From the NCBI GenBank assembly GCA_038142205.1, contig JAYQJO010000001.1, positions 868,001-932,000 of the forward strand: a stretch of 64,000 nucleotides of DNA, written 5' to 3'. The notes under the pieces were generated by a model. That model was not told the origin of the DNA. It saw nothing but the letters and a program-made list of their open reading frames with translations, and made no database searches. A program made the position numbers and the translations under genes. Source of the DNA: UBA7359 sp038142205. Its GTDB lineage: Bacteria; Pseudomonadota; Gammaproteobacteria; Eutrophobiales; Eutrophobiaceae. Positions 26,561-35,592 of the stretch are shown here, in pieces. Every line of letters starts with the position of its first letter. The stretch's first letter is position 1.

Positions 26561-28602
26561 AATAAACTTTTTAATTTATCGCCGATAGCACCTGCCGCGT
26601 CTTTAACAGTGTCAGTTGTTTTTTCTACTGTAGTTTTTCCTTCAACGGGTTTCTCTTTAGCTGCTTGTTTTACAGGTGCTTTTCCTAAAGCTATATCGCA
26701 AGGATTCTGATCATCCGCAACACCATCACTTAATAAGCCTTCCGCTAACAGAGATAATCCGCCTGTTGCGACAGCTGTTCCTACGGATAAACCTTTTTTC
26801 AATGCTGCTTCAGCATCTGCTTTCGGGCTTGGGTTTGCTAATGTGCCGCCTAATCTAACTAAACTGGCAACTTGCCCCAGGTTTAAACCAACACCTTGTT
26901 TTGCTTTTGGAGTAATACCGATATCTAAAGCTTCTGTCTTTAAATCTATTGTTCCTGCACCAATAACATTCATTAAGCTTGTTGACATGGCAATACCATT
27001 TTCTGCGGAAGCGAGGCCGTCCTTGATCTTAAAATTAACAACAGCACACTCTAACTGGCTATTATTCGCACTGTCAGACCCAGGAGTTAACATCGAAAGT
27101 GTACTCATTAAAGCATCTGCGCTGGCCAGTTTTAACGCAGAGCTGGAAATTTCCCCTTTACCGGTTTGAATTAATATCTTGCCGTTCAAGCCAGCCATGA
27201 TTTGACTGACACTGTTGCCAGAGCCTTTCAGGTCAATGGTGATATCCGTTTTACCGCCAGTGATTAGCTTTTTCTCTTGAATAGCGGGAACCTGACTGAT
27301 ATCGAACTGTTTTATATCGACATTATTACTAAGTACCGCTGTTTTTCCATTGCTACCATCAAGATCTACTTTGATTGATAATGAACCACCCGCAGCTTTA
27401 CCGGATTTCGATAGCTTTAATTTACCGTTATTTAAATTTAGAGAAATTGCCGCATCATTAATGGTCAGATCTTTTGTAATTAACTTCTTGGTTTTAAAAG
27501 TTAAATTAACATCGGCTGCTTTAAGCCCCTCAAGTGGCAATGGGTCAGAAGGAAATACTTTTTCTTTTTTAACTTTTTCTTCTTTTGCCTCGCCCTGAAA
27601 GGGACTGATGTCAAGAGTGTCGGAACTCAGGTTTGCATTAAGTATTGGTCTTTCGCCAGATATACTGACATCGATATCTCCGCTGACTTTATACTCCATT
27701 AATTGCGCAGTCATGGCTTTTACGGCATAGCCCGATTTTGTGTCAGATAGTTTGCCATTAAATGAAATAGGGCCAGCATCAGGTAACTCTTGCCCGGCAA
27801 TATTATTTAAATTACTTAATTTGCTAACTTCAAAAGAGGTTAATAAATCAATTCCTTTGGCACTCATGGGTTGCGCAATAGAGCCATCTATAGAAATTTT
27901 TGCATCAGCAACTTCGATGCCCAGTTTTACAGGGTAATTTTTGTTGTCTAATAAATTATTAATCGATCCTAAAGAACCATTTAACTGTAATGGCGTTTTA
28001 TTGAAACTGGCTTTTACAAGCAGTTCCATAGGATCTGAAAAACTGGAAGAATTAACTGTGATTTCATCAATGTTGAGTTCTGTTTTCTTTCCTGCTTTGC
28101 CATCAAGATAGATGATGTTTGCTTTCTCAATTTTGACTTCGTTTACTGCCAAGCCAGGTAATTCGCCACTATCACCAGCTTGTTGTTCAGTTGCTTCTTT
28201 TTTAGTTTCCTTATTAGTTGAAAACACCCAGTTTCCCTGGCCTTGTTCATTGGTTTCCAGATAGATATTCGGTTCTATCAGGATCAAACGTACTACCTGA
28301 ATATTTTTCTTCAGTAATGGTATTAAGGCGATTTGCGCTTCAAACTTGCTGACGCTTAACATATTTTTTTCTTTTGACCAGTCTGCATTGCCCAGCGTTA
28401 CACCTTCGATGGCAACAGTCGGGATGAGGGAAGGGGCTAACTTTAAATCGCCAGCTATTTCAAAGTCTCGGCCAGTATTATCTTTAACGACTTTAACTAT
28501 TTGATCTTTGTATTGATTTATATCTGTTGTCATAATTAATCCGATAACTGCAACAACAACAACGACAACAAGAACGAGTAAAATTTTGATCAGTTTTCCC
28601 AT
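26557..28602 (-). CDS. AsmA family protein
   Basis: A 681-residue envelope protein. The N-terminal membrane anchor is VVVVVVAVIGLIMTTDINQYK. It is followed by the AsmA N-terminal domain with GRDFEIAGDLKLAPSLIPTVAIEGVTLGNADWS and ALIPLLKKNIQVVRLILIEPNIYLE. The C-terminal AsmA domain includes LNGKILIQTGKGEISSSALKLASADALMS and AENGIAMSTSLMNVIGAGTIDLKTE. A low-complexity Lys/Thr/Val tail closes it. AsmA-like proteins are thought to bridge inner and outer membranes in phospholipid transport; here that is family inference. It is a single gene. Confidence 0.92.
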   Translation of the reverse strand: MGKLIKILLVLVVVVVVAVIGLIMTTDINQYKDQIVKVVKDNTGRDFEIAGDLKLAPSLIPTVAIEGVTLGNADWSKEKNMLSVSKFEAQIALIPLLKKNIQVVRLILIEPNIYLETNEQGQGNWVFSTNKETKKEATEQQAGDSGELPGLAVNEVKIEKANIIYLDGKAGKKTELNIDEITVNSSSFSDPMELLVKASFNKTPLQLNGSLGSINNLLDNKNYPVKLGIEVADAKISIDGSIAQPMSAKGIDLLTSFEVSKLSNLNNIAGQELPDAGPISFNGKLSDTKSGYAVKAMTAQLMEYKVSGDIDVSISGERPILNANLSSDTLDISPFQGEAKEEKVKKEKVFPSDPLPLEGLKAADVNLTFKTKKLITKDLTINDAAISLNLNNGKLKLSKSGKAAGGSLSIKVDLDGSNGKTAVLSNNVDIKQFDISQVPAIQEKKLITGGKTDITIDLKGSGNSVSQIMAGLNGKILIQTGKGEISSSALKLASADALMSTLSMLTPGSDSANNSQLECAVVNFKIKDGLASAENGIAMSTSLMNVIGAGTIDLKTEALDIGITPKAKQGVGLNLGQVASLVRLGGTLANPSPKADAEAALKKGLSVGTAVATGGLSLLAEGLLSDGVADDQNPCDIALGKAPVKQAAKEKPVEGKTTVEKTTDTVKDAAGAIGDKLKSLF

Positions 28603-29231
28603 GATAAAGTCCTTAATAAAATACCAGTTTTAGATAGAATCGAGCTTTTAACTTAATACAGTAGTAAATGATTCAATTTACATATATTTAGACGGCTATA
28701 ATTTATAATTATGTTTAAGTCTTATTAAAGCAATATACATAATTCATGACGCAAAAACTATGAATGACTTTTTCCATAATAAAGAAGAGAGGGCTTGTTG
28801 TGATAGAGCGGCTTAGGAAAAGTACTTTTTACTCAATATTACATCGCTGTTGGTCATGAATTTCTTATCTGTTTAAAAGAACATTCGCTCTCACGTACTG
28901 TGTCAAAAGTATTTTGGCCTAGCTTTAATATTAGCCGTCGATGGTATTTGAAGTTCGTTCTGAAGGTAAGGCGCCTTTTGCCGCTTCTTTATTAACCAGA
29001 GTGAGTGCACCAGATAAGGGTTTTACCTTTATTAATGGCTGGTGTCGTAACGGACTACACCAAAATAATCATTTTAAAAGAGGGCTCAGGAAAATGGGTA
29101 ATCCCGTTATTTTCAGCACTTGTGATATTGCAACAGGTTATGTTATTGAGACTCATATTTAATAATACTATATTCCAATTTAACATAATATACATTATGC
29201 GCATATAAATATTAAAGTGCTATAGGCTGGG
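28603..29231. other. Long intergenic region with possible decayed ORF
   Basis: About 630 bases with no intact gene. The + strand at 28910-29190 has reading-frame fragments that look once-coding: FNISRRWYLKFVLKVRRLLP, then after two stops HQIRVLPLLMAGVVTDYTKI and ILKEGSGKWVIPLFSALVIL, which includes a probable membrane helix. I do not recognise the family. The upstream part (28603-28830) is AT-rich and shows nothing else. Confidence 0.35.
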
Positions 29232-29678
29232 TTAGTTCGTATTGCCTTGTTCTATTATGTCTTTAACGCCTTTTGTGCGTCCACGTATTGCACGAGTAAA
29301 AACATCGTCTCGATCTTCAGTCGCTTCCATAAGCTCTTCTAATGCTTTGTCAGCATCAAATATATCGGTTACTTTGTTTTTGATTGAATCAGAAGAAAAA
29401 TCAGTTTCGCTAAATTGAAAAGGCTCTGTCGATGTATTTTCATAAAAATCGTCTTGTTCAGCTTCTGATTCATATTTGGAATAGATATGGCTTAAGTTGT
29501 CATAATCTTGTTGTAGCATCACTGCATACTGATCCTTGGCTTTACAGTTAGAATCAAGACTATTTTTAGGCAAGTTTGTATAGTGGGTTTTACCCGTTTC
29601 GTCCGTACAGCTATATAATTCAATAGCAAATGTTGAAAAAGAGACGTAACTTAAAACAATAAAAGATAATATTTTCAT
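29232..29678 (-). CDS. DUF4124 domain-containing periplasmic protein
   Basis: I chose the ATG at 29678, which starts a clean signal peptide (MKILSFIVLSYVSFSTFA). A start 22 codons upstream would bury the signal. The mature N-terminus ELYSCTDETGKTHYTNLP is the DUF4124 core, a short beta domain common in gammaproteobacterial secreted proteins. The rest is acidic and helical (YESEAEQDDFYENTSTE), without recognised domains. The function of DUF4124 proteins is unknown. It is divergent from the aminotransferase gene. Confidence 0.75.
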   Translation of the reverse strand: MKILSFIVLSYVSFSTFAIELYSCTDETGKTHYTNLPKNSLDSNCKAKDQYAVMLQQDYDNLSHIYSKYESEAEQDDFYENTSTEPFQFSETDFSSDSIKNKVTDIFDADKALEELMEATEDRDDVFTRAIRGRTKGVKDIIEQGNTN

Positions 29679-29751
29679 ATGTTTAGTTATTATTTTTATA
29701 TTCTTTAATAAGTCAATTATTACACTATAGAACAGGCATTGCATTAATACT

Positions 29752-30891
29752 ATGTCGATAAAAATTTTATTAAAAAAAGAATTTCCTCTGCAAGAAGATT
29801 TAATTTATCTCAATCATGCGGCTGTTTCACCTTGGCCAAAACGGACATCTGATGCCGTTAAAGCTTTTGCTGAAGAAAATACGTATTATGGCGCTCAGAA
29901 TTACCCTAAATGGCTTGGTGTTGAAAAAAAGCTAAGAAGGCAGCTCAAAACGCTGGTGAATGCCCCGTCTACTGATGATATCGCTCTATTGAAAAACACT
30001 TCTGAAGCGCTTTCTGTCGTCGCTTCAGGCTTAAATTGGGCTAAAGGCGACAATATCGTCAGTAGTAATGAGGAATTCCCTTCTAATCGTTTGCCCTGGT
30101 TAGCTCAGGCGAAGCATGGCGTTGAGTTTAAAGAAATTGATTTACACGAAGCTGAAACACCCGAAGCTTCCTTAATTCAAGCTTGTGATGAAAAAACCCG
30201 TTTATTAACAATTAGTTCTGTTGAATATGGAACAGGTAAGCGCATTGATCTAGAGAAATTAGGTCAGTTTTGCAGCGAAAACAATATATTATTTTGTGTC
30301 GATGCGATTCAAAGTCTGGGCGCCCTGCCTTTTGATGTGCAAAAAATAAATGCTGATTTTGTTATGGCTGATGCGCATAAGTGGCTTTTAGGTCCAGAAG
30401 GTATCGCGTTGTTTTATTGTAAGCGGGAAGTTAGGGATTTATTGGAACTACACCAGTTTGGCTGGCATATGGTAAAAAATGTTGGTAATTATGCAGAAAA
30501 AGACTGGCAGATAGCGGACAGTGCTCAACGCTTTGAATGCGGCAGCCCGAATATGCTAGGTATTCATGCTTTATCGGCCAGTTTATCGCTAATCGAAGAA
30601 GTTGGCATTGATGTGATATCAAATAATATTATTAATAATGTCTCTTATATTATTGATAATATTAAAAATATAGGTGGTTTAAGTTTTATCTCACCGATGG
30701 AAAAGCCGCAATATGCAGGTATCGTGACCTTTGATATTAAAGGTAAAAATATGACTGATATCTATACTAAATTGATGAAAAACAAAGTAATTTGTGCAAA
30801 TCGAGCTGGAGGCATTCGTTTCTCTCCACACTTCTATACTAGTAGAGAAAAAATAGACAAAGGACTTGAAGTATTTCTCTCAATTATTTGA
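29752..30891 (+). CDS. Class V aminotransferase family PLP enzyme
   Basis: A 379-residue fold-type I PLP enzyme related to cysteine desulfurases and isopenicillin-N-epimerase-like proteins. It starts with YLNHAAVSPWPKRT, has the cofactor-binding LLKNTSEALSVVASG, the PLP-pyridine Asp in CVDAIQSLGALPFD and the Schiff-base Lys in ADAHKWLLGPEG. A C-terminal HRAGGIRFSPH-like segment (NRAGGIRFSPHFY) binds substrate carboxylate. No SufS-type catalytic Cys loop was recognised, so transamination or another lyase reaction is more likely than desulfuration. It converges on tatD. Confidence 0.88.
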   Translation: MSIKILLKKEFPLQEDLIYLNHAAVSPWPKRTSDAVKAFAEENTYYGAQNYPKWLGVEKKLRRQLKTLVNAPSTDDIALLKNTSEALSVVASGLNWAKGDNIVSSNEEFPSNRLPWLAQAKHGVEFKEIDLHEAETPEASLIQACDEKTRLLTISSVEYGTGKRIDLEKLGQFCSENNILFCVDAIQSLGALPFDVQKINADFVMADAHKWLLGPEGIALFYCKREVRDLLELHQFGWHMVKNVGNYAEKDWQIADSAQRFECGSPNMLGIHALSASLSLIEEVGIDVISNNIINNVSYIIDNIKNIGGLSFISPMEKPQYAGIVTFDIKGKNMTDIYTKLMKNKVICANRAGGIRFSPHFYTSREKIDKGLEVFLSII

Positions 30892-30892
30892 T

Positions 30893-31657
30893 TTAATTAA
30901 ATAATTTATAGTAGTTATTGCTTGTTTTCTCAGCGACCTCTTCAAACTCAATGTCTTTTAATTCTGCAATAAATTCCGCAACATGTTTTACATACGCAGG
31001 CTGATTCGTCTTACCGCGAAATGGTACTGGAGCCAGATAAGGCGAGTCTGTTTCGACTAGCATTTTGTCCAGAGGCGTTTGTTTGGCTACTTGCTGTAAT
31101 TCTTTGGCATTTTTAAAGGTGACAATACCTGAGAAGGAAATTAGAAAATTCAGATCCATCGCAGCTTGAGCTGTCTCCCAATCTTCAACAAAGCAATGCA
31201 TGACGCCACCTACCTCGTCGGCCCCCTCTTCTTTTAATATGCGAATAACATCATCCTTGGCTTCGCGCGTATGAATAATAAGGGGTTTATCCAGTTCTTT
31301 TGCTGCACTAATGTGTGTGCGAAAACGATCACGCTGCCATTCCAAGTCACCTTCACTACGAAAATAATCGAGTCCTGTTTCACCAATAGCGACGACTTCA
31401 TCATTTGATGCCAGAGAAATAATATCTTCAATAGTCGCTTTCTGCTTTAGTTCAGTATTCGGGTGAATGCCAACAGATGCCGACACGTTTTCATGTTTTC
31501 GTGCCAAATCAATGATTTTTGGTGAATCTTCTAGATCAATTGCAACGCATAGCATATGAGAGACATCATTCTCTTTTGCGTTATTTAAGATTTCATCAAC
31601 CGCCATGTCTTCACTAAGTAAAGGGATATGGCAATGAGAATCTATTAGACTGGTCAT
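30893..31657 (-). CDS. tatD: TatD family metal-dependent deoxyribonuclease
   Basis: A 254-residue TIM-barrel hydrolase. The metal ligands are visible: IDSHCHI at the N-terminus, the Glu in AIGETGLDYF, LIIHTREAKDD, VMHCF and the Asp in LVETDSPYLAPVPFRGK. TatD proteins act as 3'-5' exonucleases on damaged DNA. It ends the fab-holB cluster as the last gene, directly after pilZ, the usual gammaproteobacterial order (holB-pilZ-tatD). Confidence 0.95.
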   Translation of the reverse strand: MTSLIDSHCHIPLLSEDMAVDEILNNAKENDVSHMLCVAIDLEDSPKIIDLARKHENVSASVGIHPNTELKQKATIEDIISLASNDEVVAIGETGLDYFRSEGDLEWQRDRFRTHISAAKELDKPLIIHTREAKDDVIRILKEEGADEVGGVMHCFVEDWETAQAAMDLNFLISFSGIVTFKNAKELQQVAKQTPLDKMLVETDSPYLAPVPFRGKTNQPAYVKHVAEFIAELKDIEFEEVAEKTSNNYYKLFN

Positions 31658-31701
31658 AGAATAAGATTAAGCTAGTTAATGTCAGTAGTTTAAACTACTG
31701 A

Positions 31702-32055
31702 TTACATCGTGTGTGTAGGACGATCAGACTTTAATGCGCCAGCAAGCGATTTCTCGATCTTGCTTTTAGTTGCTCCTTTATCCAATTCGCTAAATTGTAC
31801 GCCTATTCCGGCTGTTTTGTTGCCTTGTGCGCCTTTAGGAGTAATCCAGACTACTTTACCGGCGACAGGTAGCTTATCTTTACTGTCTGTCAGGGTTAAC
31901 AGCATAAAAACCTCATCACCTAGGCTGTAATCTTTTGCTGTTGGGATAAAAAGCCCGCCATATTTAACAAATGGCATATAAGAAGCGTATAGCGCACTTT
32001 TATCTCGAATTGTTAGAGATAAAATACCTTGTCTTGCGTCGCGGCCAGCTGCCAT
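31702..32055 (-). CDS. pilZ: Type IV pilus assembly protein PilZ
   Basis: A 117-residue PilZ-domain protein nearly superimposable on the Pseudomonas/Xanthomonas PilZ founder: ILSLTIRDKSALYASYMPFV, GGLFIPT, SLGDEVFMLL, VAGKVVWITPKGAQGNKTAGIGVQF, and the signature end LKSDRPTHTM. This subtype lacks the RxxxR c-di-GMP motif at its N-terminus and works by binding PilB/FimX. No pil genes occur in the window, but the gene implies a type IV pilus elsewhere. It lies between holB and tatD. Confidence 0.95.
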   Translation of the reverse strand: MAAGRDARQGILSLTIRDKSALYASYMPFVKYGGLFIPTAKDYSLGDEVFMLLTLTDSKDKLPVAGKVVWITPKGAQGNKTAGIGVQFSELDKGATKSKIEKSLAGALKSDRPTHTM

Positions 32056-32084
32056 TTAACTCACTCCCCTGAACTCGTTTTGGA

Positions 32085-33101
32085 CTAATCCGTTGCTGCT
32101 TTGGGTGTATTCCAATTTAGTACAATTTCTTCAAACAAGCTTAAAACATTGTAGTTCATTACGCCTGTCGCCTGGTGATACTTAAACAATATAAAATCAT
32201 AGTTCCTGACTAACGCAACCAAGTCTAATGAATTTACAAGGTCTTGCAAGTCTTCTTTCAAGTCAAAGTTAACAAGATGCGAAGCGTCTTTCTGTAATTT
32301 CAAACGAATGAGATCCTGAATTAACTTCAATAAACTGATAAAAACATTTTCTGTCCCGAGTGCTTGCCAATTTGATGCAATTTGTACGGGATCAGAGTTA
32401 CTTGTAGATAAGGATTTCAAGTCGTTCAGCAGAGTATGACGATGCTGTATTTGCTCTTCTTCAACCATCTTCACCGCTTTTAACGGCCCGCCAGAAGCCA
32501 AACGTAGTAATAATTCGGCAGAAAGATTGCTTTCAATAGGTTGTTGTTTAAGCCAGTTAACTGCTCTGTCATCGCAAGCGGCCTGAAAACCCACTTTTTG
32601 ACAGCGACTTCTTATCGTAATGGGCAGATTAGAAGGTCTGTGACTCAAAAGAAATAACATTGACTGCGAAGGTGGTTCTTCCAGTGTTTTCAATAATGCA
32701 TTTGCCGTCGCACGATTCATGGCATCAGCTGCTTTAATAATCGCGATCTTATGATTACCAGAAAAGCTTTTTAGCGCAACGTACTCTATAAGTTCTCTTA
32801 TCTGATCAATTTTTACTTGTTTACCCTCTTCTTCCGGTTCGATAATGAGCAAGTCAGGATGAGAACCAGCAATAAATAATTGGCAACTTTGGCAATTACC
32901 ACAAGCATTATCGGGATTGTTGTTAGCATGTTTCTGGTCTTTGTTTAAACACAGTATTTGCATGGCAAATGTCAATGAAAATTGCGTCAGCCCTATTCCT
33001 TCCGGCCCGGTTAGCAATAAAGCGTGGGGGAAACGTTGTTGCTTTTGCATTTCCAGTAAACGCTGTTTTTGTTTTTCCTGCCAGGGATAAACTTCTAACA
33101 C
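32085..33101 (-). CDS. holB: DNA polymerase III subunit delta'
   Basis: A 338-residue clamp-loader subunit. It contains the AAA+ core with a degenerate P-loop (LLTGPEGIGLTQF), a zinc module of four Cys (CLNKDQ...ACGNCQSCQLF), KIAIIKAADAMNRATANALLKTLEEPP and the SRC motif in ITIRSRCQKVGF. The delta' subunit does not hydrolyse ATP, in keeping with the altered Walker A. It overlaps tmk by seven bases. Confidence 0.94.
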   Translation of the reverse strand: MLEVYPWQEKQKQRLLEMQKQQRFPHALLLTGPEGIGLTQFSLTFAMQILCLNKDQKHANNNPDNACGNCQSCQLFIAGSHPDLLIIEPEEEGKQVKIDQIRELIEYVALKSFSGNHKIAIIKAADAMNRATANALLKTLEEPPSQSMLFLLSHRPSNLPITIRSRCQKVGFQAACDDRAVNWLKQQPIESNLSAELLLRLASGGPLKAVKMVEEEQIQHRHTLLNDLKSLSTSNSDPVQIASNWQALGTENVFISLLKLIQDLIRLKLQKDASHLVNFDLKEDLQDLVNSLDLVALVRNYDFILFKYHQATGVMNYNVLSLFEEIVLNWNTPKAATD

Positions 33102-33718
33102 GAATATTCTTCCAAAATAGTTTGAATTTGCAGTTTCACATTTTCAAATGATTGCGATGCATCAATAATACGAAAGCGTTTAGGTTCCTCTTTCGCTCTT
33201 TTGAGATAACAGCTGCGGATACGTTCAAAAAAGCTAATTTCTTCCTGTTCAAATCGATCAGCGTCACTACGTTGATTCGCACGTCTGAGGCCAGTTTCAA
33301 TATCCAAGTCAAATAAAAGGGTTATATCCGGTTTTAGACCTTGTTGTACCCACTTTTCTAACGCTTCAATACGTGTCGTGTCTAAACCTCTACCCGCTCC
33401 TTGATAAGCATAAGTCGCATCAGTAAACCGGTCGCAAATAACAATTTTTCCTGATGATAATGCGGGTTTAATCACTTCGTCGATATGTTGCATTCTTGCA
33501 GCAAACATCAGTAATAATTCAGTATTATCGGTTAGTGTTTCGTTATCGCTGTCTAAAAGAATTGCTCGAATTTGTTCGCCGGTTTTTGTGCCACCAGGCT
33601 CACGGGTTTGAATCACTTCTTTACCTTTTTCGGAAAAATACTCCGCAGCATACGCCATCAGCGTACTTTTCCCCGCTCCTTCAACACCTTCTAATGTAAT
33701 AAATACATCTTGCTGCAT
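33095..33718 (-). CDS. tmk: Thymidylate kinase
   Basis: A 207-residue enzyme making dTDP from dTMP and ATP. The P-loop is ITLEGVEGAGKSTLM; then TREPGGTKTGEQIRAILL, the DRF-type motif CDRFTDATYAYQGAGRGLD and the lid segment RRANQRSDADRFEQE. The Gly-rich, Arg-containing lid fits the type II (E. coli-like) enzymes. It sits between mltG and holB with one-base to overlapping junctions, so translation is probably coupled. Confidence 0.96.
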   Translation of the reverse strand: MQQDVFITLEGVEGAGKSTLMAYAAEYFSEKGKEVIQTREPGGTKTGEQIRAILLDSDNETLTDNTELLLMFAARMQHIDEVIKPALSSGKIVICDRFTDATYAYQGAGRGLDTTRIEALEKWVQQGLKPDITLLFDLDIETGLRRANQRSDADRFEQEEISFFERIRSCYLKRAKEEPKRFRIIDASQSFENVKLQIQTILEEYSC

Positions 33719-33719
33719 A

Positions 33720-34745
33720 TTACTTACCTTTTTTTAGTTGATATTTTACAACGGCACGGTTGTGTTCGGCCAAGGTTTCAGAAAAATAATGAGAACCATC
33801 GCCTTTAGCAACAAAATACAATTCTTTACCATCTTCCGGATGTAGTGCCGCGTGTATTGCTTCGCGACCGACGAGTGAAATCGGACTGGGCGGCAAACCT
33901 TTATAGCGATAAGTATTATAAGGAGAGTCAATTTTTAGATCTTTCTTTCTAATGTTTCCATCAAACTGTCTGCCCATGGCATAAATCACCGTTGGATCAG
34001 TCTGCAATCTCATATTTTTATTTAATCGGCGGACAAATACACCCGCAATTCTCGCTCGTTCACTGGCGAGGCCGGTTTCTTTTTCAACAATTGAAGCCAT
34101 TATTAATGCTTCATAAGGTGTTTTGTACGGTAAATTTTCTTCACGGTTTTGCCACTCTTGATCGAGAACTTGTTGAAGTCGTTCATAAGAACGCTTTAAA
34201 AAATCAACATCGCTAGTGCCTCGGGGGAAATGGTAAGTATCAGGAAAAAACAAGCCCTCAGCAGTCGATTCCGGATAGCCTAATGCACTTAATAATTTAT
34301 CCGGATCATGCGTTATGAGTTTTTTTTCCAAGACATTATTCAGTTTTATAGACTCTAACATTTCGTAAACTTGCCAGCCTTCGACCAATGTCATTGAGTA
34401 CTGAACCACTTTGCCGGAAACGAAAGTATTCAATAACTCGTCAGGCAAAATACCGGGTATTACGTTGTATTCGCCCGATTTTATTTTATTTGCACGTTTA
34501 GAATGGCGCGCTAATAATTCTAAATAACAGCTTTCATTTATTATGTTTTCTGAAACAAGTTTTTTGTTTAATGCAGAAAAACTCATTCCTGATTTAACGG
34601 TGAATATCACTTCTTTGTTGATGTTAACCGGGGTTTCTAAAAACGCTTTATAGTCAAGATAAACTAAAACCAGTGTCATTGATGAGAATAAAACTATCAG
34701 GCCAGATAAGCCTATAAAGCGCTTTGATAAAGGCGTTAACTTCAT
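33720..34745 (-). CDS. mltG: Endolytic murein transglycosylase MltG
   Basis: A 341-residue inner-membrane protein that cuts nascent glycan strands and so ends their polymerisation. One N-terminal helix (GLSGLIVLFSSMTLVLVYL) anchors it. A LysM-like region follows (IFTVKSGMSFSALNKKLVSE). The YceG catalytic part has FPDTYHFPRG, ALIMASIVEKETGLASERARIAGVFVRRL (catalytic Glu), LQTDPTVIYAMG and YNTYRYKGLPPSPI. It overlaps pabC by four bases, which is the conserved pabC-mltG-tmk-holB order. Confidence 0.96.
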   Translation of the reverse strand: MKLTPLSKRFIGLSGLIVLFSSMTLVLVYLDYKAFLETPVNINKEVIFTVKSGMSFSALNKKLVSENIINESCYLELLARHSKRANKIKSGEYNVIPGILPDELLNTFVSGKVVQYSMTLVEGWQVYEMLESIKLNNVLEKKLITHDPDKLLSALGYPESTAEGLFFPDTYHFPRGTSDVDFLKRSYERLQQVLDQEWQNREENLPYKTPYEALIMASIVEKETGLASERARIAGVFVRRLNKNMRLQTDPTVIYAMGRQFDGNIRKKDLKIDSPYNTYRYKGLPPSPISLVGREAIHAALHPEDGKELYFVAKGDGSHYFSETLAEHNRAVVKYQLKKGK

Positions 34746-35569
34746 AATGGAATACTATTCGTCTCTCTTAGTGCCTGCCTGATTTGCTTAGTTATATTAC
34801 CAACAGAAAATGCCTGTTCTTCTAGTTTGATAACCGGCCATAGTCCGATCACACTATTGCAGACAAATATCTCATCAGCATCCTTTAGTTCATCTAAAGA
34901 AATTGTTTTAACTTCGGTGTTTATGCCTAATGAGGGAGCCAGCTCAAGAATTTTGTTACGTATGATGCCTTCTACACCACAGAGATTTAATTCTGGGGTT
35001 AATAAAACGCGGTTATTCACACAAAATATATTACTCATTGTGCCTTCAATAACATTGTTTCCCTTATCCAGAACGACACCTTCTGCAATGTCAGTATTGG
35101 ACCATTCAGAACGTGCAATCACTTGCTCCAGACGATTCATGTGCTTTATGCCGGCAAGCATTTCATTATGAGCATATTTATATTCACAAATGCGAACCGA
35201 TATGCCGTTAGCATTATTTTCAGGGTGTCTAGGAAAGGGATAAAGCGAAATGATTCTTCCTGTTTCTACTTGATCTGGTATTGCGTAGCCACGTCCACCC
35301 TGCCCGCGTGTAATCATAATTTTGATTACGCCTTTTTTATCAGAACGAATTAAAGAAAGTGCTTCGTTCTTTAACGTTTTACTGTTTTCAACTGGAATAT
35401 TAAGGCGTTTGCATCCTAAGTTGAGACGCTCGATATGCTCATCCCAACAAAGCAATTTGCCATTATCTAAAGCGACTGTTTCAAAAACACCGTCACCGTA
35501 TTGTAAGCCACGATCCAGACAGGTGATTTCTGTTGTTGCTTTACCGTTGATTAATGTGTTGTCTGCCAT
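34742..35569 (-). CDS. pabC: Aminodeoxychorismate lyase
   Basis: A 275-residue fold-type IV PLP enzyme that converts 4-amino-4-deoxychorismate to p-aminobenzoate and pyruvate for folate. It shows DRGLQYGDGVFETVAL at the N-terminus, the PLP Lys in IKIMITRGQGGRGY, EGTMSNIFCVNN (cofactor-binding strand) and GVEGIIRNKILELA. Branched-chain aminotransferases share the fold, but the length and the place between fabF and mltG favour PabC. Confidence 0.92.
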   Translation of the reverse strand: MADNTLINGKATTEITCLDRGLQYGDGVFETVALDNGKLLCWDEHIERLNLGCKRLNIPVENSKTLKNEALSLIRSDKKGVIKIMITRGQGGRGYAIPDQVETGRIISLYPFPRHPENNANGISVRICEYKYAHNEMLAGIKHMNRLEQVIARSEWSNTDIAEGVVLDKGNNVIEGTMSNIFCVNNRVLLTPELNLCGVEGIIRNKILELAPSLGINTEVKTISLDELKDADEIFVCNSVIGLWPVIKLEEQAFSVGNITKQIRQALRETNSIPL

Positions 35570-35592
35570 AGTGATGTAATGGCGCTAGCTTA

